64,000 nt of DNA, from the NCBI GenBank assembly GCA_030426805.1, contig JAUHXU010000002.1, forward strand, positions 682,001-746,000, written 5' to 3'. Shown in pieces: positions 27,172 through 38,339 of this stretch (positions within the stretch are counted from its first letter, which is position 1; every line of letters starts with the position of its first letter). Source of the stretch: a bacterium. Lineage in GTDB: Bacteria > Planctomycetota > JAFGQW01. Below the pieces are notes generated by a model. It was not told where the DNA came from. It saw nothing but the letters and a program-made list of their open reading frames with translations, and ran no database searches. The translations under genes were made by a program, and so were the position numbers.

Positions 27172-29039
27172 TCACGCTCGAACGCGCGGAGAAGCACTTC
27201 GGTGCGCGGACGCTGTTCGCGGACGTCAACCTGACCGTGCACCCGGACGACCGCATCGGGTTGATCGGGATCAACGGCAGCGGCAAGACGACGCTGATCG
27301 GCGCGCTGTGCGGCGACGTGCAGATCGATACCGGCGAGCGGCGGGCACGCCGCGGGTTGCGCATCGCCGTGCTCGAGCAACTCGTCGACGGGGACGACGC
27401 GCGAACTGCCTGGTCGGTTGCGGCCGAGGGCGCGTCGGCCGCGCGCGCGGTCGAGGCCGAACTCCGCGAGATCGAGTCGTCGATGGCGACCGAGACCGAG
27501 CCGACCGCGCTGACCGACCTCGCGACGCGACACGCCGACGCGACCGCGCGCTTCGAGCGCCACGGCGGACCGGGCTACGAGCGGTTCATCGAGTCCGCGC
27601 TCAGCGGGCTCGGCGTGCCGCGCGAGCGGTGGCACGAACCGCTCGCGTCGATGTCGTCGGGCCAGCGCGTGCGCGTGCGCCTGGCGCGCCTGCTCCAGCG
27701 CGACGCCGAGTTGCTCCTCCTCGACGAACCGACCAACCACCTCGACATCGACGCGATCGAGTGGCTGGCCGACCACCTCCGCAAGCGGCCGGGCGCGTTG
27801 CTCGTCGTGTCCCACGACCGCTACTTCCTCGATCGCGTCGTGACCCGGATCGTCGAGATCGACCAGGGACGCGTGCACACGTTCGCCGGCAACTACAGCG
27901 CCTATTTGCCGCAGCGCGCCCACCGGATCGAGACCGCGCAGCGCGCGTGGGAGCGACAGGACGAGATGATCCGCAAGAACGAGGATTTCGTCCGCCGTTC
28001 CGGGCACGGCAACAAGCCGGGCGTCGCGCAGAGCCGCAAGAAGATGCTCGAGAAGGTCGTGCGGCTCGAGCGGCCGACCGTCGCGCCGACGGTCCGGGTG
28101 CGTCTGCCCGACGGCACCGGCACGATCCGCGAACCGCTGGTCGCGCGCGGCGTGTCGTTCGCGCACCCCGGCGGGGCGCCGTTGTTCGAGGGGCTGTCGT
28201 TGCACGTCCGGCGCGGCGATCGGATCGCGATCGTCGGCCCGAACGGCAGCGGCAAGACGACCTTCCTGCGCCTGCTCGCCGGCGGGATCGCGCCGACCGC
28301 GGGCGAAGTGTGGCGGGCGCCGAAGCTCGTCACCGCGACGTTCGACCAGGATCTCGCCGAGATCGACTCGACCGCGACGCTCGTCGAGACCGTGATGCGC
28401 GTCGATCCGGCGGTGACCGAGAACGAGGCGCGGGGCCACCTCGGTTCGTTCGGCTTCTCGGGGGACGACGTCTTTCGGTCCACCGGGACCCTGAGTGGCG
28501 GGGAGCGTGGCCGACTGGGGCTCCTGTGCACGCTCGTGCGGGGCGGCGAACTGCTCTTCCTCGACGAACCGACGAACCACCTCGACATCTTCACGCGCGA
28601 GTCGCTGCTCGAAGCGCTGGACGCGTTCGCGGGCACCGTCGTGATCGTGACCCACGATCGGCACCTGTTGTCGGCGTGGGCGCGGCGCATCGTCCGGATC
28701 GACGGTGCCCGGTCGGTCGTCCGCGAGTCGACGTACGACGAGTTCGTCGAATGGGCCGCGACCCCGGTGGCCGTGCCCGCCGCACCGGCCCGACCCAAGC
28801 CGGCCGCCCAGCCGAAGCCGGCGCCCGCCGCGCCGAAGAAGAAGCGACGCTTCTGGAAGCTCGAGGACCTCGAGGCGGCGATCATCGAGCGCGAAGAGGA
28901 GCACGCGCGGCTTCAGGCTCAGTTCGCCGACCCGGCGGTGGCGCGCGACGGCGAGCGCACGAAGGCGCTCAAGGCGGCGGTGCAGGCCCTCGAAGAGGAA
29001 CTCGCCTCGCTGCAGGAGGAATGGGAGGGCTGGGCCTGA
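27162..29039 (+). CDS. ABC-F family ATPase (Uup-like)
   Basis: 625 residues with two ABC nucleotide-binding domains and no membrane domain. NBD1 has Walker A GINGSGKTT (about 41-49), signature SSGQRVRVRLARLL and Walker B LLLLDEPTNHLDI. NBD2 has GPNGSGKTT, LSGGERGRLGLLC and LLFLDEPTNHLDI. The linker between them (about 240-310) contains FAGNYSAYL and a basic KNEDFVRRSGHGNKPGVAQSRKKM stretch. The C-terminus is Pro/Ala-rich (about 535-560), then a Lys-rich segment and a coiled coil. The architecture suits Uup/EttA-type ribosome-associated factors that act on stalled or early elongation complexes. It is not necessarily an antibiotic-resistance determinant. Confidence 0.92.
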   Translation: MSLITLERAEKHFGARTLFADVNLTVHPDDRIGLIGINGSGKTTLIGALCGDVQIDTGERRARRGLRIAVLEQLVDGDDARTAWSVAAEGASAARAVEAELREIESSMATETEPTALTDLATRHADATARFERHGGPGYERFIESALSGLGVPRERWHEPLASMSSGQRVRVRLARLLQRDAELLLLDEPTNHLDIDAIEWLADHLRKRPGALLVVSHDRYFLDRVVTRIVEIDQGRVHTFAGNYSAYLPQRAHRIETAQRAWERQDEMIRKNEDFVRRSGHGNKPGVAQSRKKMLEKVVRLERPTVAPTVRVRLPDGTGTIREPLVARGVSFAHPGGAPLFEGLSLHVRRGDRIAIVGPNGSGKTTFLRLLAGGIAPTAGEVWRAPKLVTATFDQDLAEIDSTATLVETVMRVDPAVTENEARGHLGSFGFSGDDVFRSTGTLSGGERGRLGLLCTLVRGGELLFLDEPTNHLDIFTRESLLEALDAFAGTVVIVTHDRHLLSAWARRIVRIDGARSVVRESTYDEFVEWAATPVAVPAAPARPKPAAQPKPAPAAPKKKRRFWKLEDLEAAIIEREEEHARLQAQFADPAVARDGERTKALKAAVQALEEELASLQEEWEGWA

Positions 29040-29177
29040 GCGGCACTCGCTGCCCGGCCGGTCGTTTTGTGCTTCCCAACGGATCAAGAGCCCCTATAGT
29101 GGGGACTCGGGCGCCGAAGCGCCGGCGGGCGGCCGGCAGCTGCGCCTCCTTCGGCTGACCTTCCAGGGGAGGACACG

Positions 29178-30425
29178 ATGCGGGCAGCAACCCCCGGTGT
29201 GTCGACGGTACGATCGACCACGTCGTCGACGGTGCGGTGCGTCGTCGCATCCCGATCGAACCTGTGGCGCGGCGCGCTGCTCGTCGGGCTCATCGCGACC
29301 GTCGGTTGTTCGCACCGCCATGCGCGTCCGCCGGTTACGTCGGTGGAGCCGCGTGGCTCCGTGCACGACTACGTCGCGACCGGCCAGTTCGCCAAGGCCC
29401 GCCAAGTGGCGTTCCGCAACCTCGACGATGCGCGCGACAGCCGGAACCCGTCCGCGATCGCGCGCGCCGAACTGGACGTCGGCGAGGTGATGATGCGGCT
29501 CGGCGAGCACGAGACCGCCCGGCGCTACCTGTTCGCGGTCGATGGCCGGGGCAGCGCCCGCGAGCGCCAGACCGCCCGCGCGTTCCTCGCGCTCTCGTAT
29601 CACCGCGCGATGGAAGACGCGCTCGCGCGGACGTACTTCGAGCGGCTCGAACCGACGCTCGTCTCGCCGCGCGTCTGGCCCGAGGTCGAGCGTGCGTTCG
29701 GGAGCATCGCGCCGCGGGTCGTACGCGCCGACGTTCAGCCACGCACCGCCTGGGGCGCCGCGCCGTTTCGTGCGACGAACGCCGACCCGATGGGCCCGAT
29801 CACCCGGATCACCGTGCACCACACGGCGATCGCCGCGGACACGACGTCGATCGCCGACGCGACGTCGCAGATGCGCTCGATCCAGCGCACGCACTTCGCG
29901 CGCGGTTGGGCCGGCATCGGATACCACTACATCATCGACTCCGCCGGCCGCATCTGGGAGGCGCGACCGATCGCGTATCAGGGCGCGCACGCCGGCAACC
30001 ACGAGCTGAATCGCGGCAACATCGGCGTCAGCTTGATGGGCGACTTCGAGCAGCACCACGTGCCGAAGGCCCAGCAGGACGCGTGCGCGCAACTGCTGCT
30101 CGACCTGTGCTCGCGCCACGGCGTGCGGCCGGACGAAGTGAAGGGTCACTGCGACCTCAAGCACACGCAGTGCCCGGGTGCGCACCTGGCGCGGTTGCTC
30201 GCGGAGCTCACGCCGACCCGGACCGCGATCGCCCAGGCCAAGCGCGGTCACTCGGTCCCGATCGCGGCGAGCGGGGGAGGCGTGCGCCACTACCACACGG
30301 TCGTGCGCGGCGACACGCTGTCTCGGATCGCACGGCGCTACGGCGTGACCCTGACGGCGCTTCGCCGCGCGAACCCCGGCACGTCCGACGGACTCTACCC
30401 CGGGAACCTGATCGCGGTTCCGTAG
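29178..30425 (+). CDS. Lipoprotein N-acetylmuramoyl-L-alanine amidase with LysM domain
   Basis: 415 residues; the ATG follows GGGGAGGA. The N-terminus ends in a lipobox (LIATVGC, Cys39), so it is a membrane-anchored periplasmic lipoprotein. Residues about 50-175 are helical and TPR-like (GQFAKARQVAFRNLDDA, HETARRYLFAV). Residues about 185-350 form an Amidase_2/PGRP fold with RTAWGAAP, zinc ligands in TVHHTA and KGHCDLKHTQCPG, and WAGIGYHYIID. The end (about 365-415) is a LysM module (YHTVVRGDTLSRIARRYGV, LRRANP, LYPGNLIAVP) that binds peptidoglycan. It should cleave the stem peptide from muramic acid during wall turnover. It lies 12 bp upstream of the topoisomerase VI pair. Confidence 0.92.
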   Translation: MRAATPGVSTVRSTTSSTVRCVVASRSNLWRGALLVGLIATVGCSHRHARPPVTSVEPRGSVHDYVATGQFAKARQVAFRNLDDARDSRNPSAIARAELDVGEVMMRLGEHETARRYLFAVDGRGSARERQTARAFLALSYHRAMEDALARTYFERLEPTLVSPRVWPEVERAFGSIAPRVVRADVQPRTAWGAAPFRATNADPMGPITRITVHHTAIAADTTSIADATSQMRSIQRTHFARGWAGIGYHYIIDSAGRIWEARPIAYQGAHAGNHELNRGNIGVSLMGDFEQHHVPKAQQDACAQLLLDLCSRHGVRPDEVKGHCDLKHTQCPGAHLARLLAELTPTRTAIAQAKRGHSVPIAASGGGVRHYHTVVRGDTLSRIARRYGVTLTALRRANPGTSDGLYPGNLIAVP

Positions 30426-30437
30426 CGGCTCGGCTCG

Positions 30438-32048
30438 ATGGCCCGCAAGAAGGCGCCCCCACTCAAGAAGACGGCCAAGCGCAAGGCGACCGGCCGCGCG
30501 ACCGCCGAGTCGATGGCGAAGCGGCAGCGGGAGATCTCGGTCTCCGAGTTCTTCACGAAGAACCGCCACCTGCTCGGCTTCGACAACCCCCGCAAGGCGC
30601 TGCTCACGGCGATCAAGGAGGCCGTCGACAACTCGCTCGACGCGTGCGAGGAGGCGGGCATCCCGCCCGACGTGCGGGTCGAACTCGTCGTCGTCAAGAA
30701 GGACCAGCGCTATCGGCTCGTCGTCGAGGACAACGGGCCCGGCATCGTGCGGGCGCAGGTGCCGAAGATCTTCGGGCAGTTGCTCTACGGCTCGAAGTTC
30801 CACTCGCTCAAGCAGTCGCGCGGCCAGCAGGGAATCGGCATCAGCGCGGCCGGGATGTACGGGCAGCTCACGACCGGCAAGCCCGTCGTGATCACGTCGC
30901 GCACCGGGCCGCGCCGCCCCGCACTCGAGTTCCACGTGTCGATCGACACCGCGAAGAACCGCCCCGAGGTCTCCAAGGAGCGGGAGGTCGAGTGGGACGT
31001 CAGGCACGGCACGCGCGTCGAGATCGAACTCGAGGGCCGTTACCAGCGCGGCAAGCAGAGTATCGACGAATACCTGCGCCAGACGTCGATCGCGAACCCG
31101 CACGTGACGATCCGCTACGTCGCGCCGGACGGGGAGTCGCTGACGTTCGAGCGGGTGACGAAGGAACTCCCGGCGGAGACGACCGAGATCAAGCCGCACC
31201 CGTACGGCGTGGAACTCGGCTTGCTGATCAAGATGCTGAAGGACACCGGGGCGCGCACGCTCTCGGCGTTCTTGAAGCAGGACTTCAGCCGCGTCGGACC
31301 GAAGGTCGCGAAGGAGATCTGCGCGAACGCCGGCCTGACCGAGAAGGCGCGGCCGTCTCGCATCGCGCGCCAGGAGGCCGACAACCTGATCGCCGCGATC
31401 CGCGACACGAAGATCATGGCGCCCCCGGCGGACTGCATCGTCCCGATCGGTGGCGAACTGCTCGAAGCGAGCCTGAAGCAGCAGGTGCCCGACGCCGCGT
31501 TCTACACGTCGTCGACGCGGTCGCCGGCGGTCTACCGCGGCAACCCGTTCCAGGTCGAGGTCGCGATCGCCTACGGCGGTGAACTGCAGGCAGACGATCT
31601 CGCGCGCGTGTTCCGCTTCGCCAACCGCGTGCCGCTCTTGTATCAGCCGGGCGCGTGTCTGATCACGCGCAGCATCGTCGGCACCGACTGGAAGAACTAC
31701 GGGCTGCAGCAGGCGCGCGGGGCGCTGCCGACCGGGCCGCTCGTCGTCCTCGCACACGTCGCGAGCGTGTGGGTGCCGTTCACGAGCGAGTCGAAGGAGG
31801 CGATCGCGGACTACCCGGAGATCCAGAAGGAACTCAAGCTCGCGATCCAGGAGTGCGGCCGGCGGTTGCGCATCTTCGTCAACCGGCGCAAGCGCGAGGC
31901 CGACGCCGCGAAGAAGAAGTCGTATATCGAGCAATACATCCCGCACATCGGTCAGGCGCTGCAGGACATCCTCGACCTGTCCGACCGCTCGCGCGACCAA
32001 GCGGTCACGAAGCTCCGCGACATCCTCGAACGAAGCCGGAAGATGTAG
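30438..32048 (+). CDS. top6B: DNA topoisomerase VI subunit B
   Basis: 536 residues. GHKL ATPase and transducer of topoisomerase VI. An N-terminal Lys/Arg-rich tail (first ~30 residues) precedes SVSEFFTKNRHLLGFDNPRKAL. The N box is EAVDNSLDACEEAG, G1 is DNGPGI, and the G2 lid is GQQGIGISAAG. The helix-two-turn-helix region (about 265-310; FLKQDFSRVGPKVAKEI) and transducer follow. The C-terminus is lysine-rich. The enzyme relaxes and decatenates DNA with subunit A. It is common in archaea and plants and sparse in bacteria. The start has no clear ribosome site and is 12 bp after the amidase stop. Confidence 0.95.
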   Translation: MARKKAPPLKKTAKRKATGRATAESMAKRQREISVSEFFTKNRHLLGFDNPRKALLTAIKEAVDNSLDACEEAGIPPDVRVELVVVKKDQRYRLVVEDNGPGIVRAQVPKIFGQLLYGSKFHSLKQSRGQQGIGISAAGMYGQLTTGKPVVITSRTGPRRPALEFHVSIDTAKNRPEVSKEREVEWDVRHGTRVEIELEGRYQRGKQSIDEYLRQTSIANPHVTIRYVAPDGESLTFERVTKELPAETTEIKPHPYGVELGLLIKMLKDTGARTLSAFLKQDFSRVGPKVAKEICANAGLTEKARPSRIARQEADNLIAAIRDTKIMAPPADCIVPIGGELLEASLKQQVPDAAFYTSSTRSPAVYRGNPFQVEVAIAYGGELQADDLARVFRFANRVPLLYQPGACLITRSIVGTDWKNYGLQQARGALPTGPLVVLAHVASVWVPFTSESKEAIADYPEIQKELKLAIQECGRRLRIFVNRRKREADAAKKKSYIEQYIPHIGQALQDILDLSDRSRDQAVTKLRDILERSRKM

Positions 32049-32050
32049 CG

Positions 32051-33244
32051 ATGGCGAAGAAGAAAAAGAAGGCCAAGGCCGCGAAGAAGACGGCAGCGAA
32101 GAAGGCAGTCACGAAGAAGCAGGCCCCCGCCAAGAAGCGGGCGGCGAAGAAGGCCGACGCCACCGAGTCGTGCATCGTCGACACCGCGGGCGGGGTGCAT
32201 CGCGCGATCAAGGGCGGTCGCAAGCCGGAGCTCAAGTCGCCGACGCGCGCACTCTCCAACGTCCGCTACGACGAACGCGTCGGCTACTTCGAATTGGGTC
32301 GTGGCCGCAAGATCCGGACCCTGACCGTGAACTCGGTCAAGACGTTCGCCCAGACGTTGAAGATGATGGCGCTCTCCAAGGAGTTGATCGAAGAGGACGA
32401 CTCCGCGACGAAGCGAGAGGCCTATTACGTCTCGAAGAACTGGGCCGAGGCGAAGTTCGACGACCAGACCGAGTCCGATACCGTGATGGACGACATCGAG
32501 GCGATGTTCAGCCTCGAGGGCGTGAGCCGCGAACAACTCCGGTTCCGCCCGGAAGAGCACGGCGGGAGCGTCGCCGGCCCACTCCTCGTGCTGGACCGCG
32601 ATCAGCGAACGGGCGCACGCATCACCGTGGACTGCACCGCGCAGGGTAGCGGCACCTACGGCATTCCGCACTCGGTCGAGGACCTCGGGTTCCGGACGGA
32701 CGCCGACTTCATCCTGGCGATCGAGACCGGCGGCATGTTTCAGCGCTTGCACAGCCACGCGTATTGGGACCGAGCGAACTGTATCCTCGTCGGGCTCGGC
32801 GGCGTGCCGACGCGCGCGACACGCCGGTTCATCCGTCGGTTGTCCGATGAGAAGAACATCCCGGTCTACGCGTTCGTCGACTGCGATCCGTACGGGATCT
32901 CGAACATCTACCGGACGCTGAAGGTCGGTTCGGGAAACGCCGCCCACATCAACCAGTTCTTCTGCGTGCCGCGCGCGCGATTCCTCGGCGTGACGCCGCA
33001 GGACATCATCGATTACGACTTGCCGACGCACCCGCTCAAGGAAGTCGACATCAAGCGTGCGAAGGACGCGCTGAAGAACGACCCGTTCTTCAAGCGCCAC
33101 AAGCGTTGGTCGGCCGCGCTCGAACAACTCCTCGCGATGGGCAAGCGTGCCGAGCAGCAGGCATTCGCGAAGCACACGCTCAACTACGTGATCGACGAGT
33201 ATCTCCCCGCGAAGCTCCGGCAGGCGTCGAAGTTCCTGCCGTAA
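32051..33244 (+). CDS. top6A: DNA topoisomerase VI subunit A with histone H1-like tail
   Basis: 397 residues, starting 2 bp after top6B ends. A Spo11-type endonuclease. The winged-helix domain carries the tandem tyrosines of KREAYY (Tyr125-Tyr126), the second being the expected DNA-attaching residue. The Toprim domain has the metal-binding Glu of ILAIETGGMF and the Asp pair in VDCDPYG. The first ~37 residues are almost only Lys and Ala, with Thr/Gln (AKKKKKAKAAKKTAAKKA), like a histone H1 or bacterial Hc1 tail. That extension is not part of the archaeal subunit as I know it. It may give non-specific DNA binding. The stop is 4 bp from the convergent membrane-protein gene. Confidence 0.95.
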   Translation: MAKKKKKAKAAKKTAAKKAVTKKQAPAKKRAAKKADATESCIVDTAGGVHRAIKGGRKPELKSPTRALSNVRYDERVGYFELGRGRKIRTLTVNSVKTFAQTLKMMALSKELIEEDDSATKREAYYVSKNWAEAKFDDQTESDTVMDDIEAMFSLEGVSREQLRFRPEEHGGSVAGPLLVLDRDQRTGARITVDCTAQGSGTYGIPHSVEDLGFRTDADFILAIETGGMFQRLHSHAYWDRANCILVGLGGVPTRATRRFIRRLSDEKNIPVYAFVDCDPYGISNIYRTLKVGSGNAAHINQFFCVPRARFLGVTPQDIIDYDLPTHPLKEVDIKRAKDALKNDPFFKRHKRWSAALEQLLAMGKRAEQQAFAKHTLNYVIDEYLPAKLRQASKFLP

Positions 33245-33248
33245 GCGC

Positions 33249-34865
33249 TCAGCGCGCGGCGGTCACCCGCACGGCCCACGGCGGCGTGCCGGCGAGCGGG
33301 GTCGACACGACCGGGAACCCGTCGGCGATCGCGAGCAGGTGCTCGAGGCCCCAGGTCGGTCCCTGGTCGGGGCGGAACCAGACGTCGCGGGAGAACGCGG
33401 CCGGCAGCACGGTGTCGGCCACGGCGAGGACACCGCCGGGGGACCCGGTGATCGCCGTCCGGATCGCGCGGACCTCGTCGTCGGTGCCCCGGTAGTAGGT
33501 CTCGTGTTTCACCGGCCCGAAGCGGTTGAGTGCGTAGTGCATGAACCGGTCGGTCGCGAAGACCGGGGAGCCGTCGTCGGCCCACGCCTGGACGTGCGCG
33601 ACCCGTTCGGCGAGGTCGCGGCCGGCGAGCGCGTCGAACAGCAGCGTCTGGTTGCGCCAGCCGACGATTCCCGCCTGGACGACGAACGCGACCGTGACGA
33701 TCCCGACCCATACCCGTCGGCCCGGTCGCGGGATCACTGCGACCGCGATCATCAGGAGCGCGGCGATCGGAATCCAGTTGGCGAAGTGGAACTCCGGGTT
33801 CGTCGGCTGCCACCACGCCATGAACGCGAGACGGGGGAGCAGGAGCGCGGCGATGCACCACAGCGCGACCCGGTGCCCGACCCAACGGACGCCGAGCACG
33901 AGCGCGAGCGCGAACGGGCCGAAGAGGATCGCCCACGGCGCCCAGGCCGGTGGGGTCGCGATCCCGGGGAGGGGGGCGGCGGCCGTCGCGGCCGTGCCCG
34001 GCACGCTCCACAGGATGCCGTGATCCCAACTCGCCGCGGTCATCGTCAACGCGAGTCCGAACGCGCGGGGCGGTTCGAGATCGCCCCAGCGGCCCCATTC
34101 GCCGTGACCGGTCAACGTCGTCAGCCACGCGACGAAGCCGGCCGGGGCCTCCGTGCCGCCGCGGTAGACCGCCCAGCACCCGCCGTAGACCGCCAGCGTC
34201 GCGATCCCGGCGATGCCGAGGTAGGTGAGCGCCCGTCGCGCACGACCGGTCTCGACGATGCGTTCGGTCGCGAGCGCACACGCGACGAACGGAGTCGCAA
34301 GCACCGCCTCTTGCCGGAGCGCGAGTGCGACGACCGTCAGCGCGACGAGCCGGCCGATCGAAAGCCGGACGCCGCGGACCGCGGCGTCGGTCGTCGCGAG
34401 CGCGAGCCAGAGGACGATCGCGTAGCTCGGCAGGTAGGTCTCGCCCATCGAGCCGAAGAGGCGGCCACCCACGGTGACGGCCGCCGCGGCGACCAGTGCG
34501 AAGCCGAAGCCCAGTCCGCCGGCGCGGGCGCCGTAGAAGAGGAGCGTGGCAGCGCCGACGGCGGCGCCGAGCGCTCCGACCGTCCGAACGGCCCAGACAC
34601 CCGACAGCTCGAACGGTCCTGCCACCGCGACGAGCAGCGCGTGCACCGCCCACGCGAGCAGGTGAAACAGCGGATGATGGCCGATCACGATCTCGTCGGC
34701 GCGCCCGCCTTCCACCGCGAGCCCGTAGAAGATCGCGTCGTTGCCGGCGACCGTCGCATTGGCGTCGGCCGGGAACTGGAAGAGGGCGGCCGCGAGCGCA
34801 CCGACCGCGACTGCGGCGACGGCCGTGCGCGGGGCGCCGCTGCGAACCGGGTTGGGGTCGGACAA
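33249..34865 (-). CDS. Multi-pass membrane protein, GT-C-like
   Basis: 538 residues from a TTG start with GAGGAG 6 nt upstream. An ATG slightly upstream lies in another frame. There are about ten to twelve hydrophobic segments up to residue 400, then a soluble ~135-residue end with an ATDRFMHYALNRFGPVKHETYY segment. The first large loop has DAIFYGLAVEGGRADEIVIG followed by HHPLFHLLAW, in the position where GT-C glycosyltransferases keep their acidic catalytic residue and a His. I take it as a putative polyprenyl-linked sugar transferase or a relative without proven activity. TACGAT about 17 nt upstream of the start codon is a possible -10. Confidence 0.6.
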   Translation of the reverse strand: MSDPNPVRSGAPRTAVAAVAVGALAAALFQFPADANATVAGNDAIFYGLAVEGGRADEIVIGHHPLFHLLAWAVHALLVAVAGPFELSGVWAVRTVGALGAAVGAATLLFYGARAGGLGFGFALVAAAAVTVGGRLFGSMGETYLPSYAIVLWLALATTDAAVRGVRLSIGRLVALTVVALALRQEAVLATPFVACALATERIVETGRARRALTYLGIAGIATLAVYGGCWAVYRGGTEAPAGFVAWLTTLTGHGEWGRWGDLEPPRAFGLALTMTAASWDHGILWSVPGTAATAAAPLPGIATPPAWAPWAILFGPFALALVLGVRWVGHRVALWCIAALLLPRLAFMAWWQPTNPEFHFANWIPIAALLMIAVAVIPRPGRRVWVGIVTVAFVVQAGIVGWRNQTLLFDALAGRDLAERVAHVQAWADDGSPVFATDRFMHYALNRFGPVKHETYYRGTDDEVRAIRTAITGSPGGVLAVADTVLPAAFSRDVWFRPDQGPTWGLEHLLAIADGFPVVSTPLAGTPPWAVRVTAAR

Positions 34866-34961
34866 TGGGGCTCCTCGAAACGGGACTCCTTCATCGTATG
34901 ATCGCGACGGGCGAGCGGCAACCGGCCGATTACCCCGTCGCGTCTCGTGCGCCCCGTGCGC

Positions 34962-34967
34962 TACACT
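34962..34967 (+). promoter_or_regulatory. -10-like element giving a probable leaderless start
   Basis: TACACT ends 6 nt (CCTGGC) before the ATG at 34974. No ribosome site lies between; same geometry as three other genes in the window. Confidence 0.5.
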
Positions 34968-34973
34968 CCTGGC

Positions 34974-36224
34974 ATGAAGACCCCACGAACCCTCGCGGCC
35001 CTCGCCCTGCTCCTCGTGTGGTGGGCGCCGTGTGCACCGATCCCGTCCCAGGACGACGGCGACAAGCCGGACGCCGACGCCGCCGATGCCGAGTTCCCGC
35101 CGCTGCCCCTGAAGCCGCACATCTCGATTCGCGGCCGGCACTCATGGAAGCCCGCGTTGCCGCAGGGGCGGACGTTTCTCGACCAGCCGCTCGACGTCGT
35201 CGGTGACGCGTTCAGCGCCAAGGGCGTCTACGTCGGCACGCCCGACATTCAGCTGTTCTACGCCGGTGGTTCGATGAAGCTCGGGCCGAAGACGTACGAT
35301 CGCGTGCGCGAGAGCGTGCAGGCGATCGCGGAGGTCTACCCGCAACTCAAGCGACGCTACCCCGTCCTCAAGCGCCAGCACGTCGCGCACCTGGTGATGT
35401 ATCACATGCACCGTGTGATGCAGGAGACGTGGCGGGTCTTCGGCACGAACAAGCGGGTTTACAACGCCTACTACGGCGGGCCGAGGATGCGGATGAAGGG
35501 CGGCTTCGAGGGCGCGCTCTTCAAGAGCGTCAACGACCACCTGCGCTTCTGCGATCGCTTCACCGGCAACCGGTTCGAGGACGGCGAGCGCACGCGCAGC
35601 CCCAACTCCGACACGCTCGGGTTCGTGCTCCCGACGCCGCCCGGCGGATCCAAGGAGCCGAGCCGGATGATCAACAACGTCGTCAACACGATGACGCAGA
35701 ACTACATCATGGCCGAGATCACGAACAGCTACCGCGTGCCGATCTGGCTCGTGATGGGGTTCGCGCACTGGTTCGAGGCCCGCGAAGGTACCGACTACCA
35801 CACCTACTGGTTCGACGAGGGTGGCCCGCCCGAGGACTTCGCAACGGGGGACTGGCGCTCGAAGATCCGCCAGCGCGTGCTCGCGCGCGACGTGCCCCAG
35901 TTCGAGGAGTTCATGGCCTACCAGACGTTCGGCGAGTGCAAGTCCGTCCACCGCGGCGTCTCGTACGGCTTGATCGACTACATGCTCCGCGAGCACCTCG
36001 AGGGGTTCCGTGCGTTCGTCGCGCTCCGACGCGACGATCCGCGGAGCAACACCGAGCAGCGCGACGACTTCAAGAAGGCGTTCGGGATGTCGCCCACGGT
36101 CTTCTACGAGAAGTGGAAGATGTGGGTCCGCGAGAACTACTCGAAGACCGCGATTCTCGCGATGCCGAAGGCCGAGGAGTTGTTCACGGGGCAGCCGGTG
36201 AAAGAGAAGAAGAAGAAGCCGTAG
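34974..36224 (+). CDS. Exported protein of unknown function, possibly gluzincin-like
   Basis: 416 residues with a signal peptide (LAALALLLVWWAPCAP) and then an acidic linker. I do not recognise the family. The middle part contains VPIWLVMGFAHWFEAREG, which resembles the W-L-x-E-G-x-A-x-Y-x-E strand that carries the third zinc ligand in DUF1570-type and other gluzincin peptidases. Here the glutamate position is Met, and I find no HExxH motif. LMREH-like helices (LIDYMLREHLEGF) and FGMSPTVFYEKWKMWVREN follow, also as in that group. If the relationship is real the protein is a non-catalytic member. The C-terminus is lysine-rich. Confidence 0.6.
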   Translation: MKTPRTLAALALLLVWWAPCAPIPSQDDGDKPDADAADAEFPPLPLKPHISIRGRHSWKPALPQGRTFLDQPLDVVGDAFSAKGVYVGTPDIQLFYAGGSMKLGPKTYDRVRESVQAIAEVYPQLKRRYPVLKRQHVAHLVMYHMHRVMQETWRVFGTNKRVYNAYYGGPRMRMKGGFEGALFKSVNDHLRFCDRFTGNRFEDGERTRSPNSDTLGFVLPTPPGGSKEPSRMINNVVNTMTQNYIMAEITNSYRVPIWLVMGFAHWFEAREGTDYHTYWFDEGGPPEDFATGDWRSKIRQRVLARDVPQFEEFMAYQTFGECKSVHRGVSYGLIDYMLREHLEGFRAFVALRRDDPRSNTEQRDDFKKAFGMSPTVFYEKWKMWVRENYSKTAILAMPKAEELFTGQPVKEKKKKP

Positions 36225-36263
36225 AGGCTTGATGCGCGGGCGGGCGGTTGCCCGACGCCGGTC

Positions 36264-38195
<1,932 letters not shown>

Positions 38196-38247
38196 CGGCG
38201 TTCGTCCCGTCCGGAGGGCTGCGGAGGCACCGGGGTCGTCACCGATG

Positions 38248-38274
38248 CCGGTTCCGGCCGTGTGCCGGAACCGG
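38248..38274. terminator. Perfect 11-bp hairpin between SBBP gene and speA
   Basis: CCGGTTCCGGC (38248-38258), loop CGTGT, GCCGGAACCGG (38264-38274). On the transcribed (minus) strand it follows the SBBP gene stop by about 65 bp and precedes speA by about 50 bp. It has no T tract. It could terminate the upstream gene or sit in the speA leader. Confidence 0.5.
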
Positions 38275-38339
38275 AAGAGTAGGAACGTCGCGGCGGTTTG
38301 AAAAGCCCGGACTCGGACGTCGCCGGCGCCGGGACTGCG

